Of a stretch of DNA of 64,000 bases, positions 44,492 to 56,676 are shown piece after piece (position 1 is the first letter of the stretch; every line of letters begins with the position of its first letter). The notes beneath the pieces are model-generated. The model saw only the letters and a program-made list of their open reading frames with translations. It was not told the origin of the DNA and ran no database searches. The stretch spans positions 42,610-106,609 of the forward strand of contig JAESUZ010002390.1 in assembly GCA_017311185.1 (NCBI GenBank), written 5' to 3'. The translations under genes and the position numbers were made by a program. Origin of the DNA: Proteles cristata cristata (Eukaryota; Chordata; Mammalia; Carnivora; Hyaenidae).

Positions 44492-45515
44492 ATAAGTGAG
44501 CATCTGCCAATATTTTAGCCAATTCTCAGGTATAATTTTGATCAATCATATCTCTTGAACTAGAAGTACTTAAGAGGATTAGATGCAAGTGGACATTTCA
44601 GCAAAGTTTTGATTGGTCAATTAGGTACTGAGGGCCTTAAAAAGATTTTAGGATTCATTAAGTCTTCAAAACAGTCCTTTCAAATAGATAGAATACAGTC
44701 TCAGGAGATGGGCATGGATGAACAAATATACAGAGCTTGCTTTTTACAAATAATGATTCCCTAGACATGTATAACAGCAACCATTTGTTTTGCTAGTAAA
44801 TCTGCAACTCAAAGTTTCCTCTCTAGAATTTCTATTTGATGAAAATAATAAGAGCAAATTAAGGCCACAATCTAGTATCTAACTGAGGATCTACCCATAA
44901 AAAAGGACATGGGGAGGTTAGAACTAAATGTTCTCGAAATTGGGAAATATGAGGTCCTGTGGATGCTAAACCATCTCAGTAGAGGAAGTAAACGCTGTGA
45001 CACTTTGATCTCTTGTAAAATGAAGAAATTACTACAAAAGAACAGAGATACAACCTCCACTGGGACGAGTTCAAACCAAATACCTTGAGAGATGCTTTTC
45101 TTTGTCCCAAATAGGAAGAGATTGGGAATTTAAAATCTTGTTAAGGGTTTCACTAAACTCACAAAATGGAAAGACGCAAAGAGTAGTGTATTCAATTAGA
45201 GTTAGATCAGAAAGTCAAAGTCAGTCTATATATTCACAGTATGAAAGTTTTCATTAGGGGCACTAGAAGTTATTAACCTTTTAGAAAGAAAAGCAGGAGC
45301 AGAAGTCAGGAAGCCATGACCACTTATCACAGTCTTCAGTCTGAAAGTAGGTGATTCTTCCGAGTTCATTCCCCAACCACAGAAAATCCCAATACCATTG
45401 GTTTCCCAAGTATTTTAGTCTGTAGCAGTAAAATTAGTGGTTGTCAAGGATGTTCCCTAGACCTGCTGTGAAGCCAGGAATGTCTAGAGTACTCTCACCA
45501 ACTATCTAGGTATGG
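44492..45515. other. Unique DNA, no gene seen
   Basis: No repeat or gene recognised. Confidence 0.45.
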
Positions 45516-45540
45516 AGCATGGATCTAGGTGATGGTGATT

Positions 45541-45775
45541 CTTTTTTTTTAATTTTTTAAATTTATGTTTATTTTTTGAGAGACAGAGGGCAAGTGGGGG
45601 AGGGGCAGAGAGAGAGGGAGACACAGAATCTGAAGCAAGCTTCATGTTCCAGGCTCCAAGCTCCAAGCTCTGAGCTGTTAGCACAGAGCCAGACACAGGG
45701 CTTGGGCTTATGGACCATGAGATCATGATTGAGTCGAAGTCAGATGCCCAACTGACTGAGCCACCCAGGCACCCC
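45541..45775 (-). mobile_element. CAN SINE
   Basis: Reverse orientation, right end CCACCCAGGCACCCC. Flanks TGGATCTAGGTGAT and TGGATCCAAGTGAT form an eroded duplication. A CCAGGCTCCAAGCTCCAAGC stretch is a local duplication. Confidence 0.94.
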
Positions 45776-46516
45776 TGGATCCAAGTGATTCTTAAGAAAT
45801 TTTTCTGCCAATTTCTTCAGATCTCATGTCTTCCCACTTGTCTGCCAGCAGCTGCTTCCAGAGAGTAATGACCTCTCCTTCTCTTCTGCTTTCCAAATCT
45901 TGTATATCTTTTATTGACAACATTTAACCAAGAAACAAATGGAAAGGGAATTCTGGAAATTCTCCTCCTCTGTATGGCATAGGAGACTTGATGAGAGCTG
46001 TTGACACTAACTTAGTAATAAAAATATAGCGTACTTATGTAGCTAATGATGAATTTTTCTACAAGCATAAGAAGCAGCAGTGAAAATAGTCAAGTGAGGC
46101 CCAGGAAAAGAGGGTAGGAATTTCTGGGAGCTGAGATGTCACCATAAGGAAAAAAAAATAGGGCTACAAGAGAGGAAGCATTCAATTAAGTGGGAAAATG
46201 ATTGTTGTGTATTTGCTACCAAAGAGACTCCTTTTGGCACTGGTGACATCCTAGTATACTATCATGCCAGGGCATGTTTAGCTTAGTACATGTGACAGGT
46301 AGAGGCAACTTCAATTTAAAAAGATATTTAAGGACAAGAGACAAAATAAAAGAAGGCAGTAAACCCTAAACTTTAGAAGGAATCCTACATACCTGGGTAA
46401 GATTTTTAGATCCTCTATACCTCAACCAACATATTTGAACCAGAAGAGAAATTTAGTTGTTCTGACTGGTGGTTAGAAAAAGACTTCCCGTGATCAAAGG
46501 TCTGTGTTTCTAAGAT
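45776..46516. other. Unique DNA, no gene seen
   Basis: No repeat or gene recognised. Confidence 0.45.
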
Positions 46517-46530
46517 AAGAGTGAAAATTA

Positions 46531-46758
46531 GGGGCACCTGGGTGGCTTAGCCGGTTAAGCGTCCAACTTTCACTTAGGTCATGATCTCGCGGTTCATGGG
46601 TTCGAGCCCCGCATCGGGCTCTGTGCTGACTGCCAGCTCAGAGCCTGGAGCCTATTTCGGAGTCTTCGGAGTCTGTGTCTCCCTCTCTCTCTGACCCTCC
46701 CCTGCTCACGCTGTCTCTCTCTCTCTCTCCTAGAAATAAATAAAAATATTTTTTAAAA
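46531..46758 (+). mobile_element. Young CAN SINE
   Basis: Head GGGGCACCTGGGTGGCTTAG. Perfect 14-bp duplication AAGAGTGAAAATTA at 46,517-46,530 and 46,759-46,772. Carries a small tandem (GGAGTCTTCGGAGTCT) in the middle. Confidence 0.98.
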
Positions 46759-46789
46759 AAGAGTGAAAATTAGCCATTCTATTTTTCTT

Positions 46790-47130
46790 TTCATTCATAA
46801 ACTAGAAGTAACCTGTTGACTTGGGCAGAGGGGCAGATTTTCACCACATTTGGCTCCACTCTATTTGGAGTGGCTTTCTTCCTTTTAAATGCACAAAGTA
46901 GGGTTGGCTTTAGTTCAAGCGGGTTACTTTGCATCTGGTTGTTAAATGCACAAAGGAGAAGAGCAGTGTTGTTGACAGGTAAATGGTTTAAGAGAATGTG
47001 TATAGTCACCACAGTTGTTGGAATTTAAAGGAAATGTTTTGTTTTGGTTTTTATATGCTCCAGCTGGCAATCCCAGGGCATTAGCCTCAAACACTGCAGC
47101 ATTATTTGGAAATTTTATTGTTACAGTCTA
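46790..47130. promoter_or_regulatory. Candidate conserved non-coding element
   Basis: Repeat-free. The 14-mer TTAAATGCACAAAG occurs twice (46,885-46,898 and 46,942-46,955), 57 bp apart, and combines ATGCA and CAAAG halves like a POU/SOX composite. ACTTTGCATC lies between them. Further on are CAGCTGG and AACACTGCAGCATTATTTGG. A candidate only. Confidence 0.35.
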
Positions 47131-49240
47131 AAATTTAGAAGTTTTATCCGATGTTTTGTAATTTCCTATAATGTCCTCTTACACTGACACTTTGCCCATT
47201 TCAAATGAGGTCTTGACATTCACTGCCTCAGGACATAAAGATTATGGAAGAAATGAAGAGGAAAAAAATCAATGGAAAGTCTATTTTGAAACTAGTGACA
47301 GAGAAACTGGTTACAGAGAAAACTATTTTTGACTTCCAAAATCCCAGGCACTCAGAATCAGAAGCCAAAGTCATAAAAAAATGTACTTGGAAGAATGCAT
47401 AATGAATACAAGCAAATTCTCCAACACCAAAGGAAATAAAAGATCCTCGCAACTGGAAGAAAACCAAAAATATAAGACAAAGAACACAATGAAACCATGG
47501 TTAGTACCTATGAGAACTGGTTTTGAGAATTCCTTTCCCCCAAGTTGTATCCCTGGGGTAGGATAGGGGAAATACAGAATGGAGATAGGTTTAGGCATCT
47601 GAGAGAAGAGAGTATTGATGATAATATATTTCAGGTGAAGTCCAAGTAGCTTACACCTTAGAAAATTCTTGAAATTTTCCTTGAAAAATTCTCTGCTGCC
47701 ACCCTGGTTCAGCAGCAGTACCACAGAAATGGTGATACAGTGTGTCTAGGATATAGGGCCTAAAACTGGGCCAATGATTTCCTGAGGCCCAAGAGAGAGA
47801 TGGGAAAGCATTCAAATATTTCCTGTTTCCCATGAGTGGAGAGCATGGTAGTAGAGAAAGAGATGACAGACCTAAAGATACTATGAGTACAATGTCTGTC
47901 GTATACTATTAACTGGATATTATATAGATTTCAGCAAATGCCAGAAGGAATATTTTCCAAGAACCAAAACCAGATCCTCCTTTTCAGTCAATGGCATGGC
48001 ATTACATGAACACTTAGAACTTCAATGTAGTAGTGGGGAGAACACAAGGTATGAGGTGAAAACATTATTTAATTGAGGAGGGCTTATAGTCACTGAGTTC
48101 GGTTTAAATCATATAAGAGGATGGGGCCTCTTAAAACAAATTGAATTTTGCTTTAGGGGAAAAAATTACCTTGCATACTGCAATTTGTGTTTTATGAACT
48201 TTGTGCTGACTGCATCATATTCTACTTTATGAACAGAGAGAGGACATACAGGACACACAAAATGTGAGGGGGCATAAAGATAAATTAATCCAAAACCATT
48301 CAGTATTGGGAAATTCACAAAAAAATTATCAATGAAATCCAAATAAAGAGTGAAAGAAATGAGCCACATTTTCTATTTCAAAGGACAGTAGATGTAGCAC
48401 ATTAATGGATACACAATGAGCCCCCCCTTTTGTTTGCCCTGTGCCTCAGAAATTAGACTACAATGTGATCTGACTTACCCTACTTCTCAACATGAATTTC
48501 CTCTTTAAAACGTGGCAGAATGTGACTTAGTGTTTTTAAGATAATTTATATAAATATTAAATATTGTAAATTGAAATGAAATCTTTGAGAATATTTATTG
48601 ATTATGGATATGCAGTTTTTATTTTTAATAAGAAATTGTATAATTGAATATTATGTCTAACTTTGTCATTATCATTTATACAACTTACATTACCCACCAT
48701 TTTGGCCAAGTGGTCCCAAAGCCTCTTTTATGCTGTATTCAGAAACCAGGCAATCGCCCTGCTATACCTTAGGAACAGAAAAAGAGCTTTGGGCGATGGC
48801 CCAGGTTAGCTTAGAAACATAAACATTTTATTACTTTTGCACATTATGTTTATTTTTAAGCTTTCAATATGATTGATGCATTTCTTACGAAATTTTTTTT
48901 GTACTAATGAACAGTGAATTAAGCACTGACCATGTATATTGTTGGGGAGGGATGTTTTATATTTTTGGTTGGTAGAGCAAGAGCTATGCTATGCTTTGCT
49001 ATTGGTAGATATTTCAAGGACTTGGATATTCATGTGAGTCACCAGGAGCTTCATTTGCAAGAGTAACACAGGTCCCATGGAAGAAAATGTGAAGGGGATT
49101 TTAGTAGCATATTTATCAGGTCCCTGAATCCTCCAAATTAATAACTTTATATAGAAGAAAGAAGGCTTCCAGAATCTTGAGCCACACAATAGGTGTAGGT
49201 CTTGAAAATTCAGGGAACTACTTCTATATTAAAAATAGAA
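47131..49240. other. Unique AT-rich DNA, no gene seen
   Basis: About 2.1 kb without recognised repeats. A 117-codon minus-strand frame (47,371-47,724) lacks domains and is not supported as a gene. Confidence 0.45.
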
Positions 49241-49244
49241 AGAC

Positions 49245-49318
49245 AAAGATGAAAAGAAGGAAAGAAGGAAAGAAAAAAAAGAGAGAGAAAGAAAGGGACA
49301 AAGAAAGAGAGGAAGGAA
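49245..49318. repeat. Purine-rich simple repeat (GAAA/GGAA)
   Basis: About 70 bp nearly free of pyrimidines on the plus strand: AAGAAGGAAAGAAGG, AAAAAAAAGAGAGAGAAAG, GAAAGAGAGGAAGG. Confidence 0.9.
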
Positions 49319-49398
49319 CAACAATAAAATTTTGTGTTTCCAGTTTGGTTGAGAAATGTTAATGCTCTTGCACAGTTTCTAGATTTGGCAGACATTTC

Positions 49399-49412
49399 CC
49401 AACAGAGGGTGC
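49399..49412 (+). promoter_or_regulatory. CTCF-like site (weak candidate)
   Basis: CCAACAGAGGGTGC matches 12 of 14 positions of the core CTCF motif CCASYAGRKGGCRS. Such sites arise by chance, so this is only a candidate. Confidence 0.25.
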
Positions 49413-50005
49413 TGTAAACCTGAAAGAGGAAGGCTAACTTCCAGGGTGCAAAAGAATTGTGAGTCCTTACAAGCTGGGTCCTCTATGGTTGACTGGAAAC
49501 ATTTCTTCTGTCCAGCAAAAAAAATCGCTATGAATTTCACTTTAGCATTTGGGGTTAGATGGAAGATACAGAAGTTGCTATAAAATACAACTAAGGATGC
49601 AACAGTAGCAGGGAGCAGTGGCCCCACTATGATCAAGCTCCTTTAGGGAAACCGAACTGGCTCCCTTCCGTTGAATTCCTCATTTTCAGGGGAAAGTAAA
49701 AGGACAGGGATTAGAAAAAATTGCCAGTCAAAATTCCAGTAAAATTTAAATTGGATAGTATCAATGACCAAATATATCTTGTGACTGTAAATCAAATCCT
49801 GATCTTCTGTAATGAGCATGACCATGGAAATCAATTTATATTTAAAAGTACTGAAGCAATTCATTTCACAATATACATAAAAAAAAAAAAATCTTTGCAA
49901 AATGGATGCTCCGGAGAGGGTAGGGTTGGAGAATTCCAGCAGGACTTGCTCAGCAAGTTCTTTAATGTGCTCATGGTTTAAAGCAAATAAATCCAACCGT
50001 AACAA
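49413..50005. other. Unique DNA, no gene seen
   Basis: A 120-codon minus-strand frame (49,643-50,005) has no recognisable domain. No repeat recognised. Confidence 0.4.
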
Positions 50006-50009
50006 TTAG

Positions 50010-50110
50010 TGTCATTCTCTCCTTCAGTCATGGATTGAGCACCTTGGATGCACCTGTACCGTGCTAGGTGCTAGAAATACACAAATGATTTTGATGCTTT
50101 TTCTGCCTCT
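50010..50110 (-). repeat. L2 LINE 3' end relic
   Basis: 'tcatggattgagcaccttgg', 'accgtgctaggtgctagaaatacac' and 'gatgctttttctgcctc' are the reverse complement of the L2 3' end. Confidence 0.8.
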
Positions 50111-50393
50111 AAAAAGAAAGAATGAATCTTGATATTAACTGTTCTCACTGTAGCCACTGCCTGAAGTTTGATCTGTAGTCAAGACATAGAGACGTAAATA
50201 AATAGGTATACAAGTCTTTCGTATTTTCATTTGTATTTCTAAGATGTGACAAATACCAGGGAAATTCTCCCACCAGAGAGGGTTTACATGCTTTAGAAAA
50301 TTCTATCCTAAACACTCATACATACCACCACAGAAAATTTAGGGAATTTTGGTTAAAGACTCACAATGGTAGAGCTGAGTCTCAGCTTTTCAA

Positions 50394-50394
<1 letters not shown>
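50111..50394. other. Unique DNA, no gene seen
   Basis: No gene or repeat recognised. Confidence 0.35.

Positions 50395-50441
<47 letters not shown>
50395..50441. repeat. (TG)n microsatellite
   Basis: About 22 uninterrupted TG units. Likely length-polymorphic. Confidence 0.98.
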
Positions 50442-50442
<1 letters not shown>

Positions 50443-51040
50443 TCCCCCTGCTTTGTTTACTGGTAATGCGTGCATTTGTTCTCTAAAGAGGATAATTGAG
50501 TTTGAGTTTTTGTATGTTGGGGTGGAAGTGGAGAGAGGTGGTGTCCCATTACTTGCTTGGCTAGTACCAAAGACTTACTTTGGTAATTAATGGAATTTCA
50601 TTCTCTGCAATGTATTCACCTCTTGAAAGTACAATATGAAAGAAAATATTCTTCAACATAAACAAATTAAATAATATGGCAGAAGTTAAAAGAGCATCAT
50701 TTTCAGACTTACTTTAAAACCTCATGTTAAGAACAAAAGGTCAATTTTTAATGACATGTCAAGTGATGGGCTAGTTCTAGATATAATCCCCAACCTGTAC
50801 AACAAATCTCTGTTAATAATCTTAGGTATTTAGGTGAATGGAAATCCATACACTAGTGATTGGACTGGAATGTTAATCTCCTGCCACCCTAATCCATTTT
50901 AAGAAAACTAAACTCAAGAATAACAAAAAGCACTCAGCCCTACCCTTCTGATTTTTTAACTTCTAGAGAAATTGCAGAAACGGTAAAGTAAGAATGATGG
51001 GAGTGTTGACTGTAGTTCTTCTTTGTCACTTCAATTTGTA
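50442..51040. other. Unique AT-rich DNA, no gene seen
   Basis: No gene or repeat recognised. Confidence 0.4.
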
Positions 51041-51046
51041 TTTTTT

Positions 51047-51549
51047 TCAGCCTGGCAAACCTGTCCAAATGGGGAATTTTGTGTAATCTCCAGATCTCAC
51101 TGTGGTGTCATCACCAGAAGGAGTATATACACTTAAATGGGCTTGTTTAATCTCATATCCTGCACATAGAATTACACCTTCGGTGGGGTTCACCAAACAG
51201 ATACTATTTACCTCAAAAATGTAAAGACCTTTGTGAAGACAGTCTTTCACATAGCAATAGAAGCGTATCATCTAGAGAATGAGCTAATGAAGGCCATTTT
51301 AATGGGTTTTTCACTTCCTATCTTAATTTCAGAAAATACATCAATGACAGAAGATACAAGAGAAGGAAGTTCCAAAATAATGCTTACATCTTGAAAAATC
51401 TCACCTTTTTGATTAACTGGAGCTTTCATGGTGGCCAGAATTAATACGGTGGCAGGGATCAAAAGAAACAAAGGCAGATTGAGGAGATTTTGAAGATAGG
51501 TTGCTTTTGGTTCCCTTTGGTGGTCTCTCATCCTTCTCTCTATGACCAC
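51047..51549 (-). other. Unassigned segment with two abutting open frames
   Basis: On the minus strand a 93-codon frame (51,549 to 51,268) ends in the ATGA that starts a 74-codon frame (51,271 to 51,047). Together they give about 167 codons with one frame change. The first holds a hydrophobic run (LLNLPLFLLIPATVLILA). The second ends in TPSGDDTTVRSGDYTKFP. I recognise no family. It may be an old retrogene, an unlisted retroelement internal region, or chance. Confidence 0.2.
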
Positions 51550-51699
51550 TGGATGTTAGAAGTGTCATGGTGCTCAATTCTGGCATCTCTCTATCTATAC
51601 TCTTTCTCTGGGAGCTCTCAGTCTTATGGTAACAAGTATTATCTATAGCCCAAATTTCCCCTATTGCTATATTCATCTCTGACCTATCCCTGGAATTTG

Positions 51700-52659
51700 T
51701 CAATTTATATTCCTTTTGCTTCCTTCACATCCCTACTTAGATATCTCATAGGCATTGCCACTTTAATTTCACCTCCTACCCTCACCCACCTTTTCAGGTT
51801 CAATCCTGCAAATCTCAGTAAATAGCAGTAAAATCTACCCAGTTTTTCAAACCAGAACCTTTAGAGTCATCCTTAATATTTTCTTCTCTACTACTTCACA
51901 TGCATAATCCATCAGTAAGTTCTGCTCTGTATAATTTTTAAATATATATATGTGTATATTGTATATATGTATATTGTATATATTGATATATATATCAGTA
52001 TGTATGTATGTATCTATCTATCTATATCTCTCAAACATGTTCATTATCTTTATCTCTACTGTAACCAACACTATTTAGGCTACCATCATATGTCTCAGAG
52101 GCCACGGCCAGAGGTTCCTGAATGGTCTTTGGGCTTCTGTCCCTCTTTGATCACTGTTACACACAGGAGTCTGTAAGGTCTTTTAAAAGTATAAAATCTT
52201 ATCGCATCGCTGTATTGATTAAAATGCTTTCCTGGCTTTTCTTTACACTTAGGATGAAATCTGAATTAAAACCCATGGTCTGCAAGGCCTTCAATGGCCT
52301 CTAAATTGATGTCAGCCACTTTCCTCATCACTCAGTTTTTTCCAGTTATACAACCCTCCATTCAGGTTGCTGAGGGTGCCAGGCTCTTCTCCATTCAGGG
52401 CTTTCATACATGCTCATCCTTTCATCTAGCATATGCTTCTTATTCTTGCTTTCATTCCTCAGATACCTTCCCTGATATCATATTATAACATCAGGCCCTC
52501 ACGATACTGTATCGCCTGTATGTATTAACTTTCTTCACAGAACTTGTTGATCTTAATTATATAACTATGTGATTCTTATTCTGTATCTCCTACCAAAATG
52601 TAAACTCCATAAACTCAAGCACCATATTTGGTTTATTCACCAAAATATATTCCTAACCT
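51700..52659 (+). repeat. Long L2 LINE relic
   Basis: Follows the L2 3' region over nearly 1 kb: 'ttaggatgaaatctgaattaaaaccc', 'caaggccttcaatggcc', 'ccattcagggctttcatacatgc', 'ataccttccctgatatc', 'atgtaaactccataaactcaagcacc'. A TATG/TATC microsatellite splits it. No coding capacity remains. Confidence 0.8.
51944..52027. repeat. TATG/TATC-type microsatellite
   Basis: ATATATATGTGTATATTGTA, TATGTATGTATGTATC and TATCTATCTATATC units within the L2. Confidence 0.95.
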
Positions 52660-52872
52660 GGGGCACCTGGGTGGCTCAGTAGGTTAAATGTCCGACTTCA
52701 GCTCAGGTCATGATCTCACAGTTCATGGTTTCAAGCCCCGTGTCAGGCTTTGTGCTGACAACTAGAGCCTGGAGCCTGCTTCAGATACTGTGTCTCCCTC
52801 TCTCTCTGTCCTTCCCCTGCTTGTGTGCATTGCTCTCTCTCTCTCTTTCTCAAAAATAAACATTAAGGAATT
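52660..52872 (+). mobile_element. CAN SINE
   Basis: Head GGGGCACCTGGGTGGCTCAG. Duplication AAATATATTCCTAACCT (52,643-52,659) and AAATATATATTCCTAGCCT (52,873-52,891). Inserted at the end of the L2. Confidence 0.97.
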
Positions 52873-52913
52873 AAATATATATTCCTAGCCTAATAGGCTC
52901 TTAGAAACTATTA

Positions 52914-52935
52914 ATAAACAAACAAACAAACAAAC
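52914..52935. repeat. (AAAC)n microsatellite
   Basis: Five AAAC units. Confidence 0.9.
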
Positions 52936-54090
52936 CAGGACTAGAATTTAATCCAGAGTTCTTTCTACCAATTATTTATATTTGAGGGCAGCCTAGGTTC
53001 ACATCCTGGGTACTTAACTACCACACCATACTCTCTAAATGTAGATATTACAATAGTTATAGAGCTTGCAGCTATCACTGTGGTCCAGCGTATTTAAGAA
53101 TATTTTCCTTAAAAGTTTGGATTTGCTCTATCTGGGCCACTGGGGATGGAACTCATTTCATTATAGTTAAGTCATCTGCATTAAGGTTTTATTTGTCCTC
53201 TTCATTATAAACATCCTCTTGGTAGGTAGCTGTGACTGTGTACTCATATTCAAAACAAAATATAGGTGTTCATTATTCTATCCTGTGGATGGGTGAAGGA
53301 AAGGGCAGTGAAACTTTTCTGATAATTAACAACATGAATAGTGTCCCAACTGAGTCACTGACTAGCTACTTTGAGGAGAGAGACATTGGTTTTTATAGGT
53401 ATTAGAAATAAGTGTCACTGTAGTGCATTGACTCAAAGAAGCCTGAACGTTTTAAAACGAGTATTCGGTGGCTGACAAAAAGAATGTTGAACTGTCAAAC
53501 GCATCACTGTTAACCATAGTCTTCTGTTAAGAAAGGGCAAGATGTCACAATTATTACCATCCCTCCATTAGAAACAGATATGTTTGTGGACCGAGAGGTG
53601 AATGGCTTTGCCAAATATCACGCATAGAATAAAAATTAAAGACTAAGAATGTTATCACATATCTGTCTAGAAGACCTTAGCAAAATTGCTAAGTATGTGG
53701 TATCTCAGGCACTTAGTTGATTTAGACTGACCTACATTCAGGGGAGAATGTGAAAATTATTGAGGGAAAATCTACAAAGATCTCAGAGCACCACAAGATC
53801 ATGACCAGGGACAGCCTGATAGAAAATCCACTGCGGGGCAATTTAAGAAATCTATCCAATTTGACTGGGTCTAAAAAGTAGCCAAGAGATCTAGTTAAGA
53901 TATAAGCTATATCATGACTTCTCTCTTAAATTCCAGATCCATTTTCCCATGACATTTTCACTTAATATCCCTATAGGCACTTCACACCAAAAATATAAAA
54001 CCAAAGTCAATAGCTTTTATTTACAAATTGCTATCAAATATACCCCTTGTCCTATATTTCCTATACTGGGGCATGGAAAAGTTATCCAAG
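52936..54090. other. Mostly unique DNA with MIR scraps
   Basis: A MIR 3' end lies near 52,980-53,040 ('gggtacttaactaccacaccatact') and a weak MIR core near 53,545-53,650 ('ccattagaaacagatatg', 'aggtgaatggctttgcc'). No gene seen. Confidence 0.5.
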
Positions 54091-54102
54091 TTAAAAATTG
54101 AG

Positions 54103-54328
54103 GTGGCGCCTGGGTGGCTCAGTCGGCTAAGGGTCTGACTTCAGCTCAGGTCATGATCTCACTGTTTGTGAGTTCAAGCCCTGTGTTGGGCTCTGTGCTG
54201 TCAGGTGGGAGCCTGGAGTCTGCTTCAGATTCTGTGTCTCCCTCTCTGTCCCTCCCGATTCCTGACTTATGCTCTATCTGTCTGTCTCTCGCAAAAACAA
54301 AAAAACAAAAATTAAAAAATTATTTAAA
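54103..54328 (+). mobile_element. CAN SINE
   Basis: Head GTGGCGCCTGGGTGGCTCAG. Perfect 10-bp duplication AAAAATTGAG at 54,093-54,102 and 54,329-54,338. The tail has AAAAACAAAAAAACAAAAA. Confidence 0.96.
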
Positions 54329-54419
54329 AAAAATTGAGATGTCATCAGTCTCCACAATGTGAATATACCACAGCTATTCCATTAAACAAATCTTGAATCC
54401 TCCTTTTTCTCACACTCTC

Positions 54420-55010
54420 ACATCCAATCAATCAATAAGTACAGCTAATTCTACTGCCTTAGTATCTCTGTATCCCTTCCACTTAACTCTGTCCCATTGC
54501 TACCACAGTATCCCCTTAACAGTTCTTCTTATTCTCAATACCTTTACCATATTGCAGCCAAAGTAATCATTTTAAAATGAGAACGTAATCTAGTCATTCT
54601 TCTGTTTAAAACCCATCAAAATTTACATTGCTTTATATGATAAAGTCTAAATTTCATGATATATGTATTTTAAAGCCTTCGGTGTTCTTTCCCTTATCTT
54701 GTGTCAGTACAACCCATTATCAGCCATATTGAACTTCTCTCAGTTCTCTGAACTCACCATAGGCCCTCTTGTCTCATGGCGGTTCTCTCTTGTTAACACT
54801 GTTACTTCCATAGCATGTCTTCACACTCTGCCTGGATAACTCCTACTCATCTTCCATGTCTAATTTTAGAATTATATCCCCCAATGAAATCTTCTCTGAT
54901 TCCCTGGAAAGTTGGCTAGTTACCTCAGTGATCACGCCATATATCTGTTTGCCTCCCATATGCAAAACTATTTTCATCTCTGTACTTCCATCCCCCAGCA
55001 AAAGCCTTGA
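54420..55010 (+). repeat. L2 LINE relic
   Basis: 'gcagccaaagtaatcatttt', 'gtctagtcattcttctgtttaaaaccc', 'tctgcctggataactcctactc' and 'aatcttctctgattccc' follow the L2 3' region ('cagccagagtgatc', 'gtcactcctctgctcaaaacc', 'ctgcctggaatgctcttcc', 'gaggccttccctgacc'). Confidence 0.8.
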
Positions 55011-55059
55011 GAGCTAATAAAATTAAAAGCCAAAGTAATAATAAATAACTTTGGTAATT

Positions 55060-55235
55060 TTTATGTATTGTGTTACATGTGTTATTTAACCCTCACAAAA
55101 ACCACATGCTTTTCCAAATTAAAAAAATTTAAGACATGGAGATGCTAAATTACATGTACCATGTAGTCAGACTGTAAGAAATGGAGCAAATATTTGAACA
55201 CAGGCAGCCCGGGGACTTAATAACCACACTGCATT
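55060..55235 (+). repeat. MIR SINE relic
   Basis: 'gtgttatttaaccctcacaaaaacc', a degraded core and 'aatatttgaacacaggcagccc' then 'cttaataaccacactgcattctct' follow MIR from middle to its 3' end. Confidence 0.8.
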
Positions 55236-56660
55236 CTCTAAATATAGATTTTATAATAGTCCTTACCTGGATAAGGGATCCTGAACTCTCAAGCAGGACT
55301 TCCAAAACAAGGAGACCCACAGCAGTATGTATGGATCATTCACATTAACTAATATGTTAGATTTCCTTGGTTCTCAATAGATGCCAATGAACAAGTGAAA
55401 TAACTGGGTTTGACCCATAGCATGGAGCCAAAGATTATCAGAAGAGAAAGAAGGCATTGATTTTACATGCCGAGTTTACAGCAAGCAGTTGAAAGACATC
55501 AATATAGGAAACATTCATGAGAACAAGTACCTCCTTTGCCCATCAAACAACTGTGACTTTTGAGTTCTAAACTGAAGTCAAAATCTGAGCCAAAGATGTA
55601 GCAGCTGAAGGAGAAGGTGATATATGTATAGAGAAGAAAAGAAAGTATATTATATTATTGACTTTAGGTCAATTTAGTTTTTGAATGTGCCAGTCCAAAG
55701 AGCTATGCAGAGTGTAACTGGAATTTAGCATAATTTGTAGCAGAACTAGATTTGAAATCCTCAGGGTATTGTATTATGCTGAGAATGATATAACAGACTT
55801 TCAATGACTTGAAACTTTCTATTCATGTTGCACCATTAGTTTCTCAATGATGTGCAACTATGTGCCCTCCAGAATAATAAACCGGGAGAATTGGTCCTAG
55901 TTAAGAACTCTGCATGTTAGGTCTTTTACTTTATTTCTAAGCTTGAGAAGAGTTTGGTACATTTATAAACAGAAACTACGCAGCACGTTTGAACAGATAG
56001 AGACACTATCTTCAAAGACTAGAACTATAGTATGTAGGAAATCACTTACTTGAAAAGGTTTAAAGGTTTTTCTCCTAAAATTCAAGAAACATGTATTGTT
56101 TAGCTACAGGTAGATATTGTGATAGAGCTGGCACACCATGGGGAGTAGCACAAAGCCCCCCACATAGAAAACACCCAATAAATGCCCGCCATCATCTGCT
56201 TGCATTGATGCATTTTTTTCCCCCCGTCAGAACTTTTTACAAAACCCTAGCTGGCTCTTAGCAAAATGTAAAGAGTTTTCAGTACAATGTCATCACTTCC
56301 ACATACCACGTTCACATCCAGAATTATACAACCTTATCACTGACTAACTGCTACCCCAAATTCCCTAATGCAGTGCCTGGTATCACCGTTATAAACACTG
56401 CTTCATGCTCTCTATGGTGTTTTTACATTTCCATCAAACTCTACCTTGGCAAAGTTCATCTAACTAAACCCTTTCAAAGCAATCTAACAAATTAAGACCC
56501 CCCCCACACACACACCTTTTTTAATAATAGTTTTTTAACTGGAAACTTCTGGAAATACAAAGGAATTACTTCTCTCATAGTGGAATTTCAGATATAATGC
56601 GAAAGATCCTGACACAGTGACATCAGCAAGAAGAAAAGTTTTCTACTGCCATTCCCCCAT
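55236..56660. other. Unique DNA, no gene seen
   Basis: About 1.4 kb with no recognised repeat apart from a CCCCCCCACACACACAC stretch near 56,500. Confidence 0.45.
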
Positions 56661-56676
56661 AGAAATATCAATTTTG

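Noticed and set aside
47371..47724. 117-codon minus-strand frame
   Set aside because: No motif, no poly-A or splice context, and other frames are similarly open.
50366..50590. Open frame with a CVCVCV run
   Set aside because: Translation of the (TG)n microsatellite at 50,395-50,441.
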